From Tretioscincus oriximinensis (taxonomy: Eukaryota; Chordata; Lepidosauria; Squamata; Gymnophthalmidae): a stretch of DNA of 64,000 nucleotides. Below, in pieces: positions 11,416-21,471 of the stretch. The stretch is from positions 3,766,273-3,830,272 of the forward strand of contig JAJVDF010000015.1 in the NCBI GenBank assembly GCA_022410635.1. The letters are read 5' to 3'. Position numbers and translations under genes: made by a program. Under the pieces are notes generated by a model. It was given only the letters and a program-made list of their open reading frames with translations. It was not told where the DNA came from and did not search any database. How positions within the stretch are numbered: position 1 is the first letter of the stretch; each line of letters begins with the position of its first letter.

Positions 11416-12536
11416 TTTCAGAGAAATAGCTGTGTTAGTCTAGTAGAAAGTCCAGCAAAGGAGCTAGCAGCACTTTGAGACTAACTTGAGAAAAGTGGGT
11501 GGCATAAGCTTTCGTAGATACGTCTACTTCTTCAAATGCTGAGGGACTAATGTCAGGGTCAGGTATTTATAGGAAATTGTGTATGGGAGAAGACAAAGCA
11601 TATGCAATGGTAATAAGGTGATAAATTGCAGGTTAGAAGAACAGATAAATAGCAGAAACTAATCTTCTCATGTGAAAAAGTCCCTGAGGCAACAAGAGGC
11701 AATGTCTGGTAGAGAATCAATCAAATACTTAACAGGTTTCATAAAAATGTATAGTTGGCCAGGAAACCATTATCTCTGTTAAGTCCTTTGTTGATGGCTT
11801 GGAACTTATGAATGTATTCAAGTTCTGCTGCTTCCCTTTCAAATCTTCCTTTGCAGTTTCTTTGTTCAAGGACTGCAGTCCTGAGGTCTGAGATAGAATG
11901 TCCTGGAAGGTTGAAATGTTCAGCAACTGGTTTCTGTGTGTTTCCATTTCGAATATCTGATTTGTGTCCATTTATTCTCTGGCTAAGGGATTGTCCTTTT
12001 TGCCCAATGTAGAGTGTAGAGGGGCATTGTTGGCAGAAAATGGAATACACCACATTAGAAGATGAGCCTGTAAAAGTCCCTCTAATATTGTGGGTGTTGT
12101 TATCAGATCCCGTGATGACATTGCCAGGGTGGATGTGTGCACAGAGTTGGCATCTGGGTTTGTGGCAGGGTCTAGTTCCCATTTCTTCCTCTGTGTCCTG
12201 TGTTCTTTGTGTGAGGAGTTGTTTGAGGTTGGGTGGTTGTTTGTAAGCCAGCAAAGGTTTACCATCAAGTACACTTGAGAGAGCTGCATTCTTATCTAAA
12301 ATAGATTGAAATTCATTTATTATGTGTTTGAGGGCCCCCAGTTGTGAGCTGTATGTGACCACTAATGGGGTTCTGTTGTTTACTGTCCTCAGTCTGTCCT
12401 GTAATAGGTTGATTCTGGGTACTATTCTGGCTCTGTTGATTTGTTTTTTTATTTCATGTGGTGGGTACTGTAGCCTGAGGAATGCTTGCTGTAGTTCCAG
12501 GAGTTTGGCGTCTCTCTTCTGGATCCGATTCATTTT
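11416..12536 (-). mobile_element. Penelope-like element, longest copy in the window
   Basis: Truncated at the 5' side near 12536, then the carboxy-terminal endonuclease ORF (11739-12533), a 3' UTR of about 220 bp, the hammerhead-like motif (11502-11539) and the family 3' end at 11416. The motif carries C-to-U at the first core position and a mismatch at the loop end of stem II, so it is predicted inactive. Confidence 0.88.
11739..12533 (-). CDS. Penelope-like element C-terminal ORF with GIY-YIG endonuclease domain
   Basis: A 264-codon open frame, uninterrupted to its stop. Residues 1-60 resemble the end of the PLE reverse-transcriptase region. Residues 123-131 hold C-x4-C-x2-C (a possible metal-binding knuckle) and residues 167-170 CQQC. 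The GIY-YIG nuclease core is VVYSIF (161-166), LYIG (174-177), R186, H190 and a Glu-containing FEREAAELEY segment (231-240). In PLEs this domain nicks the target DNA for reverse transcription. The start Met marks only the truncation point; the reverse transcriptase is missing, so the copy cannot move by itself. The open frame implies a fairly recent insertion. Confidence 0.85.
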   Translation of the reverse strand: MNRIQKRDAKLLELQQAFLRLQYPPHEIKKQINRARIVPRINLLQDRLRTVNNRTPLVVTYSSQLGALKHIINEFQSILDKNAALSSVLDGKPLLAYKQPPNLKQLLTQRTQDTEEEMGTRPCHKPRCQLCAHIHPGNVITGSDNNTHNIRGTFTGSSSNVVYSIFCQQCPSTLYIGQKGQSLSQRINGHKSDIRNGNTQKPVAEHFNLPGHSISDLRTAVLEQRNCKGRFEREAAELEYIHKFQAINKGLNRDNGFLANYTFL

Positions 12537-12591
12537 AAAAGTTACTTCTATCTATGTCTGTCCATCCGTCCATCCTTCTGTCTGTCTATAA

Positions 12592-12750
12592 GTGAAACCC
12601 TGTTATAAAGAACTACAATATAACAAAATTAGTGATATACCAAACAAATCCCAGCGGAACACCCATAAGGGTAATGTTGGTTATAACAAAATTTCACTAT
12701 AACAAATAAATTCACCCAACCCCTTGGCATTTATTATAATGGGGTTTCAC
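12592..12750. mobile_element. Short inverted-repeat DNA transposon (Tigger-like MITE)
   Basis: A 159-bp element starting gtgaaaccctgttata and ending in the near reverse complement tataatggggtttcac. The interior holds further ttataacaaaatttcactataaca pieces similar to Tigger/pogo-type ends. TA dinucleotides near both ends could be the target duplication. A tctatctgtctg-type microsatellite precedes it. Confidence 0.5.
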
Positions 12751-13504
12751 AGCTATCTAGCTATCTATCATCTATATAGCTATTTATAGCTACAATAATG
12801 CATACGTGGTTGCAGAACTGGCATCGTACTACAATCAGATTGATGTTCCTCGTGAAAATATGTAAAATATGTAGATCAATCCAAATTGTTTAACTGGTGT
12901 GAGTGTGGCTGCATACTTACACTTTAGCTTCCTAACTGAAGCTTAGCTTACACAGTGTTTTTATTATGCTTATTCATAGCTGAAGCTCCTAAGTAGTTTT
13001 GACAGCAAAATACCACTCCATGTGTTTCTGCGTTATTACTTCGGAATGAATTATCTCATGGGTGGCCTACATTTTAAAAACACCAGACACGTTTGGGTTT
13101 TATAATCTGGGTTGGATAAAATGTATGTTGTCCTTGAGTGTTAGTGCCCAGAGGTTTCTGCTGGAATCAAATATTTGGTCCTTTTTATAAAAAAAACTGC
13201 ACAGACAAAATAATAATCATTTTACCTCAAGGTTCAGAATGGAGACCAACCATCAAACTATCCTAAAATTAATCGGAAGGAAATTACTATAATTTATGAG
13301 TCAATCGCATTACTGTAAATCAGTTTTTGTAAACTTAGTGCCCTCTCAGATACTTGGTTTTAAATGCTACTAGGAATGCTGAGTTAGTGACGAAGGCTTT
13401 TAGTATTGGATATAATTGGCCCCATAGCACAGGCCTCACTGTGTTCATGCAGGATTGTATCCAGTGCTGTGGGGAGACCATTGTATGGACTGCCTGCTTC
13501 GAAT
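12751..13504. other. AFF1 intron, no recognised feature
   Basis: Nothing recognised apart from a ctatctagctatctat simple repeat at the left edge. Confidence 0.4.
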
Positions 13505-13555
13505 ACAAGAACATAAGGGAGTCCCTGCTGGATCAAGCACATCCCTTCTAGTCTA
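13505..13555 (-). mobile_element. CR1 LINE 3' fragment
   Basis: The minus-strand CR1 end: agaacataaggg, ccctgctggatcaag, catcccttctagtc. Confidence 0.5.
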
Positions 13556-13629
13556 GGCTAGTCTAGTGTAGAAAGTAAGTATTGATACACTATTTAATTT
13601 GCACGTTTTCCCACCTACAAAGAATGGAG

Positions 13630-13992
13630 TAGGGTTGCCGCCTTTTGCTAAGTGAAATAAAGGATGTGCTTTTAAAAATAAGGGACATTTCATAAAAAAT
13701 AGGGGACACTAAAAAAATAACAATCACAACACCTGACTACACTACCGTTCGAAGAAGACTCTTCCACATTTCCTACTTCCTGTTCCCTGTTGTTTGAGTT
13801 TTGCTTATAATATCCGGCTGGGAACTGAGATTCACTTTCCTTGCACTGAGAGCACTAGTAGCGTCGAACTCACTGCCTGCTGAAGCGTGATATTAGTGGT
13901 ATTTTACAGGATATTGAATCATAATAAGGGATGCGTAATTTTTACCTGAAATACAGGACGGCCTGTATAATATGGGACAGGTAGCAACCCTA
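13630..13992. mobile_element. hAT-like MITE with 8-bp target duplication
   Basis: A 363-bp element bounded by TAGGGTTGCC at the left and its near complement GTAGCAACCCTA at the right. It is flanked by an exact 8-bp direct repeat GAATGGAG (13622-13629 and 13993-14000), the size made by hAT transposases. No coding capacity, so non-autonomous. Confidence 0.8.
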
Positions 13993-14000
13993 GAATGGAG

Positions 14001-14967
14001 ACGGCTATCATTGTCATCGTAGGTACACTTCAACTGTGAGAGACAGAATCTAAAAAAAAAAAGCCAGAAAATCACATTGTATGATTTTGAAGTAATCATC
14101 TCTTGCCTCAGATTCAGGGTCGTGCGCTTGGCTCCAATCAATTTGGGACCAATTTTCTTACCATGATCTACTGATGGTTACAGAACATGAATATTGCTTG
14201 TGCTTATTCATTGTTGTTGGTCATTTCATAGGGAGAAGAGTAGTACTTTGCCTAGGAAGAGAGACATTGTTGTATGAAAGTATGTATTAAGGTCTTGTTT
14301 AAATGGAAACCTTGGATTTCATGGTTTGGGGCTTTGGCAACTTCTCCAGTGCTTTTTTTAAGACCGAGGCTAAAGTTAGCTAAGTACTAAGAAGTGAAAT
14401 GAGGACAGTGCTGGCAGCTTTGAGACTAATTTCCCCTGCAGCTTTGTGGCAATCAAGAAGCCTAGCAAGTAAAACTGTATATCTCCACATGGCAAATCTT
14501 CCAGTTCCTCCTTGAATGATAAAATAAAATACAAATGCTACAGCAAATGGTATTTAGCAGAAAGTCACTGCTAAAGTGACTGATTTTTAGGCTGTCCCTT
14601 TTGAAATTGATGCAGCTAGTGGTGAGGAGGACGAAGAAGATGAAGAAGAAGACGAAGAAGGAATAATAACGGCCCCAACCCTATATCCCTTCACTCCTTC
14701 AAAACATCAAATTTGAATTGATCCACAATATACAGATGCCAATTTGAAGCCATCCACTCTTCCTTTCTCTTCCATTTCAAGTTGATCACTGATCCCATTA
14801 GAAGTTGTTTAATTATATAATGATGCTTCCCTGGTATCCTGGAATTCTCCTAATTTATAAATTGTTCCCCCCTTCAAATCATATTTGAGCAAATTAATAT
14901 AGGTGTCCATAAATGATTTGCAATGCCAGCATTTAGCTGTGACATCAAAGTGGATCCCTCTCTTTAA
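14001..14967. other. AFF1 intron, no recognised feature
   Basis: Contains a short GA-rich stretch at 14624-14660 encoding only Glu/Asp runs in some frames; it is treated as simple sequence. Nothing else is recognised. Confidence 0.4.
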
Positions 14968-15206
14968 GAACATAAGAAGAGCCATACTGAATTAGGTCAG
15001 AGCCCATCTAGTCCAGCATTCTGTCACACACAGAGGCCCACAATTGTACCTGGACAATCTGAACAGAAGAAGGCAAAATATGCANCTGTTTTCGATTCCC
15101 TGCAAATGGTATTTCAGGAGTACTGCCTGTTTTTCCATCCCAGAGGCAGCATCCAGACATCCATCCTAGTAGCCATTTATATCCTTGGTGTCCATAAACA
15201 TGTCTA
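14968..15206 (-). mobile_element. CR1 LINE 3' end, left copy around a PLE fragment
   Basis: A minus-strand CR1 end (acataagaagagccatactg to cataaacatgtcta). The same CR1 segment recurs at 15624, on the far side of a Penelope-like fragment, with about 98 percent identity over most of its length. Confidence 0.8.
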
Positions 15207-15623
15207 AGTGGGTGGCATAAGCTTTCGTAGACACGTCTACTTCTTCAAATGCTGAGGGACTAATGTCAGGGTCAGGTATTTATAGGAAATTGTGTATGGG
15301 AGAAGACAAAGCATATGCAATGGTAATAAGGTGATAAATTGCAGGTTAGAAGAACAGATAAATAGCAGAAACTAATCTTCTCATGTGAAAAAGTCCCTGA
15401 GGCAACAAGAGGCAATGNCTGGTAGAGAATCAATCAAATACTTAACAGGTTTCATAAAAATGTATAGTTGGCCAGGAAACCATTATCTCTGTTAAGTCCT
15501 TTGTTGATGGCTTGGAACTTATGAATGTATTCAAGTTCTGCTGCTTCCCTTTCAAATCTTCCTTTGCAGTTTCTTTGTTCAAGGACTGCAGTCCTGAGGT
15601 CTGAGATAGAATGTCCTGGAAGG
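15207..15623 (-). mobile_element. Penelope-like fragment nearly identical to 11494-11910
   Basis: 417 bp that align without gaps to 11494-11910, with one substitution (in stem II of the hammerhead motif) and one N. The motif at 15215-15252 shares the inactivating C-to-U core change. Both edges are internal PLE positions, so this is not an ordinary insertion ending at the family 3' end. Confidence 0.85.
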
Positions 15624-15925
15624 GCATAAGAAGAGCCATACTGAATTAGGTCAGAGCCCATCTAGTACAGCATTCTGTCACACACAGAGGCCCACAATAT
15701 GCACCTGTTTTCGATTCCCTGCAAATGGTATTTCAGGAGTACTGCCTGTTTTTCCATCCCAGAGGCAGCATCCAGACATCCACCCTAGTAGCCATTTATA
15801 TCCTTGGTGTCCATAAACTTGTCTAATCCTGCATTGAATCTATCCAGGCTGCTAGCTGTCACCACCTTTTCTGGAAGTAAATGCCACAGGCCGATGACCC
15901 TCTGGGGGAAAAAAATTATCAGGTT
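15624..15925 (-). mobile_element. CR1 LINE 3' end, right copy
   Basis: Repeats the CR1 sequence of 14968-15206 with a 34-nt internal deletion near 15690 and continues further into CR1 (gctgctagctgtcaccacc, gaagtaaatgccacaggccgatgaccctctggg). Confidence 0.8.
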
Positions 15926-15969
15926 GAAAAAGACAGGCAGGGTGCCTGCTCTTAAGATTGTCCAGAACA

Positions 15970-16022
15970 ATTGTGGCTGGACTAGATGTGCTGGCATCTT
16001 GATCCAGCAGGTCCCTTCTTGC
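15970..16022 (+). mobile_element. CR1 LINE terminal fragment
   Basis: gctggactagatgtgctggcatcttgatccagcaggtcccttctt matches the CR1 3' terminus on the plus strand, opposite to the preceding copy. A short (AC)n run follows at 16050. Confidence 0.55.
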
Positions 16023-16555
16023 GTTGTTGTCAACAAATTTCTCCCCATACACACACACACATTCCTTTTTTAGGCAATTATTCATAGTCATGAACTTCTG
16101 AAATGAAAAAATTCAAAGCCCCAGGCACTTCTTTGTAAGGCAGCTTTTTGGTTACATGGAGGAGTTGCCGAAAACCATCATGCCAGTGGGCCTGCCATTT
16201 GTTTAATGGCTCTTGCTCACGGTAGGATTCTGCCCGCAAAGCATGAATTGGGTCCCTTCCAGAATTTAAAATGTCCTGATTAGATCTAAGTGCAGATATG
16301 TTTTATCGTGCAGCTAGTCTCAAATGAGCAATTTCCACATGCTTGCACTTAAAAGAAGTGGAGCAGTTTAAAGGTATATTTTGAAGACCAAGTAGCTAAA
16401 ATCTCCTAGTTCCCTGATCATAACGCTTCAATACAGCATTGAAGGCAGAGTGAAATGGCCAAAAGATACTCAGAATGCAAAAACTATAGACGTGATGCCA
16501 GATGTAAATAATAACCAATTGCTGGCTCCCTGTTTCTCTAATTCCTGACAGATAT
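16023..16555. other. AFF1 intron, no recognised feature
   Basis: Nothing recognised except the (AC)n run near 16050-16061. Confidence 0.4.
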
Positions 16556-16759
16556 CCTATTTTATGGTTTTGTGTTTCTATGCTGTTTTTTTGACAAGGA
16601 CAAGCGCTTTTTATTAAAGCTTGGATGCCCAGCAGCTTCGCAAAGCTGACAGTAGCAGCAGCCCAAATGTGAAAAAGTGAAACAGAGCTGTTGTTTGCCA
16701 GAAGCGAGGCTTATTGGGAAGTGTAGTCTGAGCAGCAGCCAGCCACTTCTGCCCACAAT
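16556..16759. repeat. Unclassified dispersed repeat, copy 1 (pair with 42810-43012)
   Basis: Shares ttataaagcttggatgccc-type sequence, agcagcttc, acagagctgttgttt and ggaagtgtagtctgagcagcag with 42810-43012. It is cut by the CR1 end that follows; a possible continuation is at 17158-17240. Confidence 0.6.
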
Positions 16760-17157
16760 GTTTTCTCTCTCCCACAGCACTAGGACCAGGGGGCACTCCT
16801 TAAAACTGTTGGGTAGAAAAGTGAGAACAGACAAAGGAAAGTATTTTTTCACCCAGAGGGTTATCGGCCTGTGGAATTTACTTCCCGAAGAGGTAGCGGT
16901 AGCTAACAGCTTGGATAGTTTCAAGACAGGACTAGACAGGTTTATGGATACCAAGAGTATAAATGGATACTAGGATGGATGTCTGGATGTTGCCTGAAAT
17001 ACCATTTGCAGGGAGTCATGAACAGGTGCATATTTTGCTTTCCTCTGTTCGGACTGCCCAGGTGCTGGTGGGCCTCTGTGTGACACAGAATGTTGGACTC
17101 GATAGACTGTGGCCTGATCCAGTATGGCTCTTCTTAAGTTCTTATGTTCTTATGTTC
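16760..17157 (+). mobile_element. CR1 LINE 3' end, well preserved
   Basis: Runs from cacagcactaggaccag through cctgtggaatttacttccc, gatagtttcaagacaggact, ccatttgcagggagtcatga and gttggactcgatagactgtgg to the terminal repeats ttcttatgttcttatgttc. Confidence 0.85.
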
Positions 17158-17240
17158 AGCTTGCGTGGGACCCTGCCCTGTGGACTAGAGCTCCTAGTCT
17201 GCACTGCAGCTGCCACAGGAAATTGGCTGGGAAGATCCAT

Positions 17241-18612
17241 CTATACTTTGTCTTACCTTTTAATCTTAATTACATTGGCCTTTCATTTTAAACACAGTGA
17301 AATTAATGAATCTTAGAATTCCAAGACATTGAAGATGGGTAGCAGAAAGCATTCAGTGAAAACTCCCAGTAAGTGATGGGTGTTTTATTTTTTAAAAAAA
17401 ACCTTAGGTATAACAGCTCTGGTTTTGCCAGGAGGTCTGATCTTGCAAGCTGTTAATAAGTGAAAGTGAAGCTGCCTGCAGCAATTTGCTGAGAAGATGA
17501 ATTTGGAAACTTAGGTGTGGAGTTTATTCATTGTTTATACTGCACTGTAAATAAATTTAGTGATTGGCAGAATTTCAAAGGGAGAAAACAATGACACACT
17601 CTTTCTTCCAGAGAACTTGCAATCTAAAGAACTCATTGAGAGATGAGGCAAAAGCCAAGGATTAGAGTGGCTATAAAATATTTGACATAAAATGTGGAAA
17701 TAACAAAACTATATATGTAATAGGTAATATATAATAGGGGATGTAGGTTTAGACTAAAGTCACATGTAGAAGAATAGATTTAATAGGATAGGAAACAAGG
17801 ATGAATTATGGGAATAAATTATTCTTCTGAGATTAAGTCTCATATAACATTTGTTGGGTTCCCACTGTAATTGCATGACTACCACCCCCATTGCCCTGCT
17901 TCTATGCCGCTCTAACTGACCGCCGCTACTCTTACTGCTACTGTTGTGACCATTGGCGAGGTTGTCGGACAGGGCCAGATGGGTTACTGCAGGCTCTGAT
18001 GCCAACCCGTGTATTGTATCAGCTAGGGGGGCAGGCCTACAGATCCCAATAGTCCAGCTTCAAGTTGATGGAGACTAATTGTTTCCATTGACCTGATGAA
18101 GAGTTTCGATTGCCATGATTTATGGAATGCGAATTAGTTAAAGAAGGATTATATCCTGGAATAGGATCCAGTTGCCCATATTCTGGTGCAGACTGCAGAA
18201 GGTCCTGTCCTAGATACAATTATGAATAAGGTGCAATGCAGAAAGGGCCTTGGAAGGGAAGAAGGATTCGCTTTGAATACCTAAGATCTCCATTTTGATT
18301 CCAGAGTTTTGGCATTAGTTTTAAATTGGGAAGCAGGAAACCTGGAATACATTTCCTGAGATGTAGGCATGTTGTAAAGCAGAGTACATTGCTGGCCAGA
18401 TAAACTGGACCATTCATTGCGCCAATCTATTTATTGTAAGTTTATTGTCTGACCACCCTAATACCATTCACTGGACTCTTGCTACAGTTTCACTTTTGTA
18501 GTGGCAAAGTTTGTGGCTTTGACTGTAGAGATCTTAGAGAATCTTTATCTCCAGTTTTAGCCTGAATCCTTTCCCTTTTCCTGACCTGTTCTCATAAGGG
18601 TTTTATATGATA
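17241..18612. other. AFF1 intron, no recognised feature
   Basis: No coding sequence or known repeat recognised. Confidence 0.4.
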
Positions 18613-19080
18613 AATGCTGACCTGGTATATTAGGGAAGGAATAGTTGTTTTTTTCAGCCAGAGGCCAGGTCAAAGAGATACGACTTTAATGATTTTCTGT
18701 ATTAATACAATGATTGACGCACCTCCACTGGGAGACTGTTCCATAGTCCAGGGTCTTCCAGTGAAAAGACCCTTGATTCACACTCTGTTTGCTTCTGAAA
18801 GTGGTGGCACAATCAGGAGGGCCTCCTCTGCAGATCTTACAACACAAACAGGTTGATATGGGAGAAAACCCATTTGGGACCCAAGTTATTTAGGGCCTTA
18901 TAGGTTAGAGTTAATACCTTGAATTAGGCTCAGTAGCAAATTGTCAGCCAGTGCAGTTCTTTCAAGACTGGTGTGATATGTGCCCAACCAGTCGTTCCAC
19001 CCAACAGTCTAGCTGCTGCAATCTGCACCAGCTGCAGCTTTTGAACCATTTTCAAGGGCACTGCTTCAACTGTGCTTCAA
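18613..19080 (-). mobile_element. L2-like LINE 3' UTR fragments
   Basis: The left part reads, on the minus strand, ctttgacctggcctctggctg, which is the L2 3' UTR landmark. Further segments (ctgttccatagtcc, gagggcctcctctgcag, gggccttataggttagagttaat) recur in part at 54770-55058. Confidence 0.45.
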
Positions 19081-19671
19081 GACCCACTTGCTAGAAATTT
19101 TGATTCAGGCTAACCTGGTTAATATTCGTAATATAAATTTCAAATGTTTCTACCACTATTTAATTTTTTCCACATTCTCATAAATTTCCTGTAAGCATTT
19201 CTAGGGTTTGGGGGTTCATAAAGCAAAGTAATATGATGTCTCCAAGTGATGCTGGCACTATACCCAAGTGTGTCCATTTTTGATCGTGCCGTCATTTGCC
19301 CATGCCTAACTTGGCACTTCCTGAAAAACTAATACTGTGTTTTCACCAGCTGCAACTTCCAAACCATTTTCAAATGCAGCCCCAGAAATAAGAATTCATT
19401 CTTATTTATGGTACTTATTGATTTGGTTGACTGGCTGTACGATTGTAGTGAGCCATTTTAAGTCTACATTTGGTTGTCAAGCTTTGGAATACAGTGAGCA
19501 AATATATGCATATCTGAGCTGGAATTAAGCCCTGGCAAAGAACTCAAGGTAGTGCAGATTGCAACCAAGTATTTGTAGAGTTTAATACAATAATAAACAA
19601 TATGTCTTTGAGAGAATAACATACCCTTCCTTTTCAGGCATTGTAACTTATTTTAGCCATTTCTAGAGTAT
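19081..19671. other. AFF1 intron, no recognised feature
   Basis: Nothing recognised. Confidence 0.4.
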
Positions 19672-19790
19672 AACTAGAGAAAGCAACAAAAGCTATGTAC
19701 GCCACCCTATGGTAGGCTGCCCTGAGACCTTCAGGTATAGGGCGGGATATAAATACAAATAAATAATAATAATAAAATAATAATAGTTTA
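19672..19790 (+). mobile_element. tRNA-derived SINE (L2-tailed family) 3' part
   Basis: gcaacaaaagctatgtacg, ccaccctatggtaggctg, then the tail ctgagaccttcaggtatagg-gcgggatataaatacaaat with A/T simple repeats. The same body is seen in full at 56186-56452. Confidence 0.65.
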
Positions 19791-19840
19791 TTGTAACCTA
19801 TTTTGAGACCCCTGGACATAGGGCGAGATATAAATGCTAA

Positions 19841-20703
19841 TAATAGGTGCCTGGAAGCAGTGATGGGCTGGATAAATGGGGCCAATAAATTGAAGTTGAG
19901 TCCAGGCAAGATGGGGGTGCTGTGTGTTTGAGCATCCCAGGGCATGAATTAGGGAGGGCCTGTCCTTGATGGGGTAAAATTGCCCTATAATGGATGGATG
20001 CGAAATCTGGAAGTGCTTCTCGACTCTGAACTGACACTTGAAAATGAAGTGGAGTCAGTGGCCAGGAGTGCCTATTTAGCCACAGTAATCAATGGGCTGG
20101 TAACTTCCAAATTGGATTATTGTAATATATAGGGCTGCCCTTGAAAATGGTTCGGAAGCTGCAACTAGTGCAGAATGCATCAGCTAGACTGCTGACTGGA
20201 ACGGCTAGCTGGACACACATTGCGCTGGTCTTGAAAGAGCTACACTGGCTGTCAATCCATTCCCGAGCCCAATTCAAGGTGTTAACTCTAATTCATAAGG
20301 CCTTAAATAAATGCCCCCCCCCCAAAAAAAAAAAATAAAAAAATATACCAACCAGTCTGTGCCTTAGGATCTCCAGGGGAGGCTCTTCTGGTTGTACTAT
20401 CCCTTTTAACAGCATATGGCATGGGGACCCAGGGCAGGGTCTTCTCTGTGGTTGCCCCAAGCCTATGGAATAGTTTCCCCCTTGAGGTGCGTCAGTCATC
20501 ATTGTCGTTTTTTTTTTAGAACATCTTTGAAAATGCTCCTCTTTAACCTGGCCTTTGGCTGAAGAAATGTCATTTTCCCTCCCTCCCCCCCCCCCACTTT
20601 TACATATTATTTTATACTGTTTTTAATTTGTTATTTTATGTTTGGTCGTCCTGAGATCTTCAGGTATAGGGCAGGGTACTAGTACAAATAAACAATAAAC
20701 AAA
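19841..20703 (+). mobile_element. L2-clade LINE 3' part (RT C-terminus and 3' UTR)
   Basis: Conceptual translation gives LGVLLDSELTLENEVESVAR, SAYLATVINGLVTSKLDYCN and then, after a frame break, VRKLQLVQNASARLLTGTA, HIALVLKELHWLSI and FKVLTLIHKALN, characteristic of L2 reverse-transcriptase ends. The 3' UTR includes cctggcctttggctgaagaa and ends in cctgagatcttcaggtatag with a caaataaacaa repeat. Stops and shifts make it inactive. Confidence 0.8.
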
Positions 20704-21250
20704 CAAACAAAACAGCCAAGCACACTCACAGAACCCTTCTTTGCTTCCTCCCCTGTCTAATAAAACGCCTGGATCAGTCAGTGACAAATGAACATCTGGG
20801 GACCAAGCAAAAGCAAGAATGTTCTAGAGAGAAGGTCTTACTTGACAAGGTGGCAGGTGGCTATGCCAAGAAAGAGGATTGTAGTCATGCAGATGGGGAA
20901 AAGTTAGGTGGAAATTCTTTTTCCAGGCTTGAAATGGAAGAAGCCATGTGTCTTGGCAGCTGCTTGAACATGGGGAGGGAAAAAGAGAAACATGTTTCCA
21001 AGATAAAGTCCAAGGTAAATGGCGATATTGTCAGTGGATATAAAGAATGGGAAATGCGACCTTGGAAGGGAAGGTGAACACTTTAGTCTTCTGATTTCTA
21101 TTTGAAAAATGTGTATGGTATTTTACGGGGGGGGGGGGGAGCCAAGCGGCTAGAAAGGATAGTGGGGAAATAAAGGAAGAAATGTTTATGTTATTGTTGT
21201 ATTTTAAGGTAGATGTTGCTTGCTGTTTAAAAATTTCTTTTTGGCTGAAC
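20704..21250. other. AFF1 intron, poly-G run only
   Basis: Contains a run of 13 G at 21127-21139. The open frame at 20781-21077 has no recognisable domain. Confidence 0.4.
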
Positions 21251-21262
21251 TGACTGACATAT

Positions 21263-21459
21263 CCAGCAAAGGAGCTAGCAGCACTTTGAGACTAACTTGA
21301 GAAAAGTGGTTGGCATAAGCTTTTGTAGACAGATGCATCTGAAGAAGTAGACCTGTCTACGAAAGCTTATGCCAACCACTTTTCTCAAGTTAGTCTCAAA
21401 GTGCTGCTAGCTCCTTGGCTGGACTTTCTGCTAGACTAACACGGCTATTTCTCTGAAAT
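21263..21459 (+). mobile_element. Palindromic Penelope-like insertion with 12-bp target duplication
   Basis: Left arm 21263-21332 and right arm 21353-21422 are reverse complements over 70 nt with two mismatches, around a 20-nt loop that holds the 5' half of a hammerhead motif. The right arm continues to the normal PLE 3' end. An exact 12-bp repeat TGACTGACATAT flanks the unit (21251-21262 and 21460-21471). Both arms share a ggttggc variant not found in most other copies, so they derive from one template. Confidence 0.9.
21335..21372 (+). ncRNA. Hammerhead-ribozyme-like motif, intact core
   Basis: GCAU, CUGAAGA, extra A, GUAGAC-CU-GUCUAC, GAAA, GCUU, AUGC. Stems I and II are fully paired. The motif lies at the centre of a 70-nt inverted repeat, so the left arm (which carries the complement of the GAAA side with G12 changed) could compete with ribozyme folding. 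Confidence 0.65.
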
Positions 21460-21471
21460 TGACTGACATAT

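Noticed and set aside
11739..12533. The GIY-YIG frame as a host endonuclease gene
   Set aside because: It is flanked by the PLE 3' UTR and family end, and partial copies of it recur across the window, so it belongs to a mobile element.
14618..14665. Acidic (Glu/Asp) coding-like stretch
   Set aside because: Simple GA-rich sequence; no splice sites or AFF1 match.
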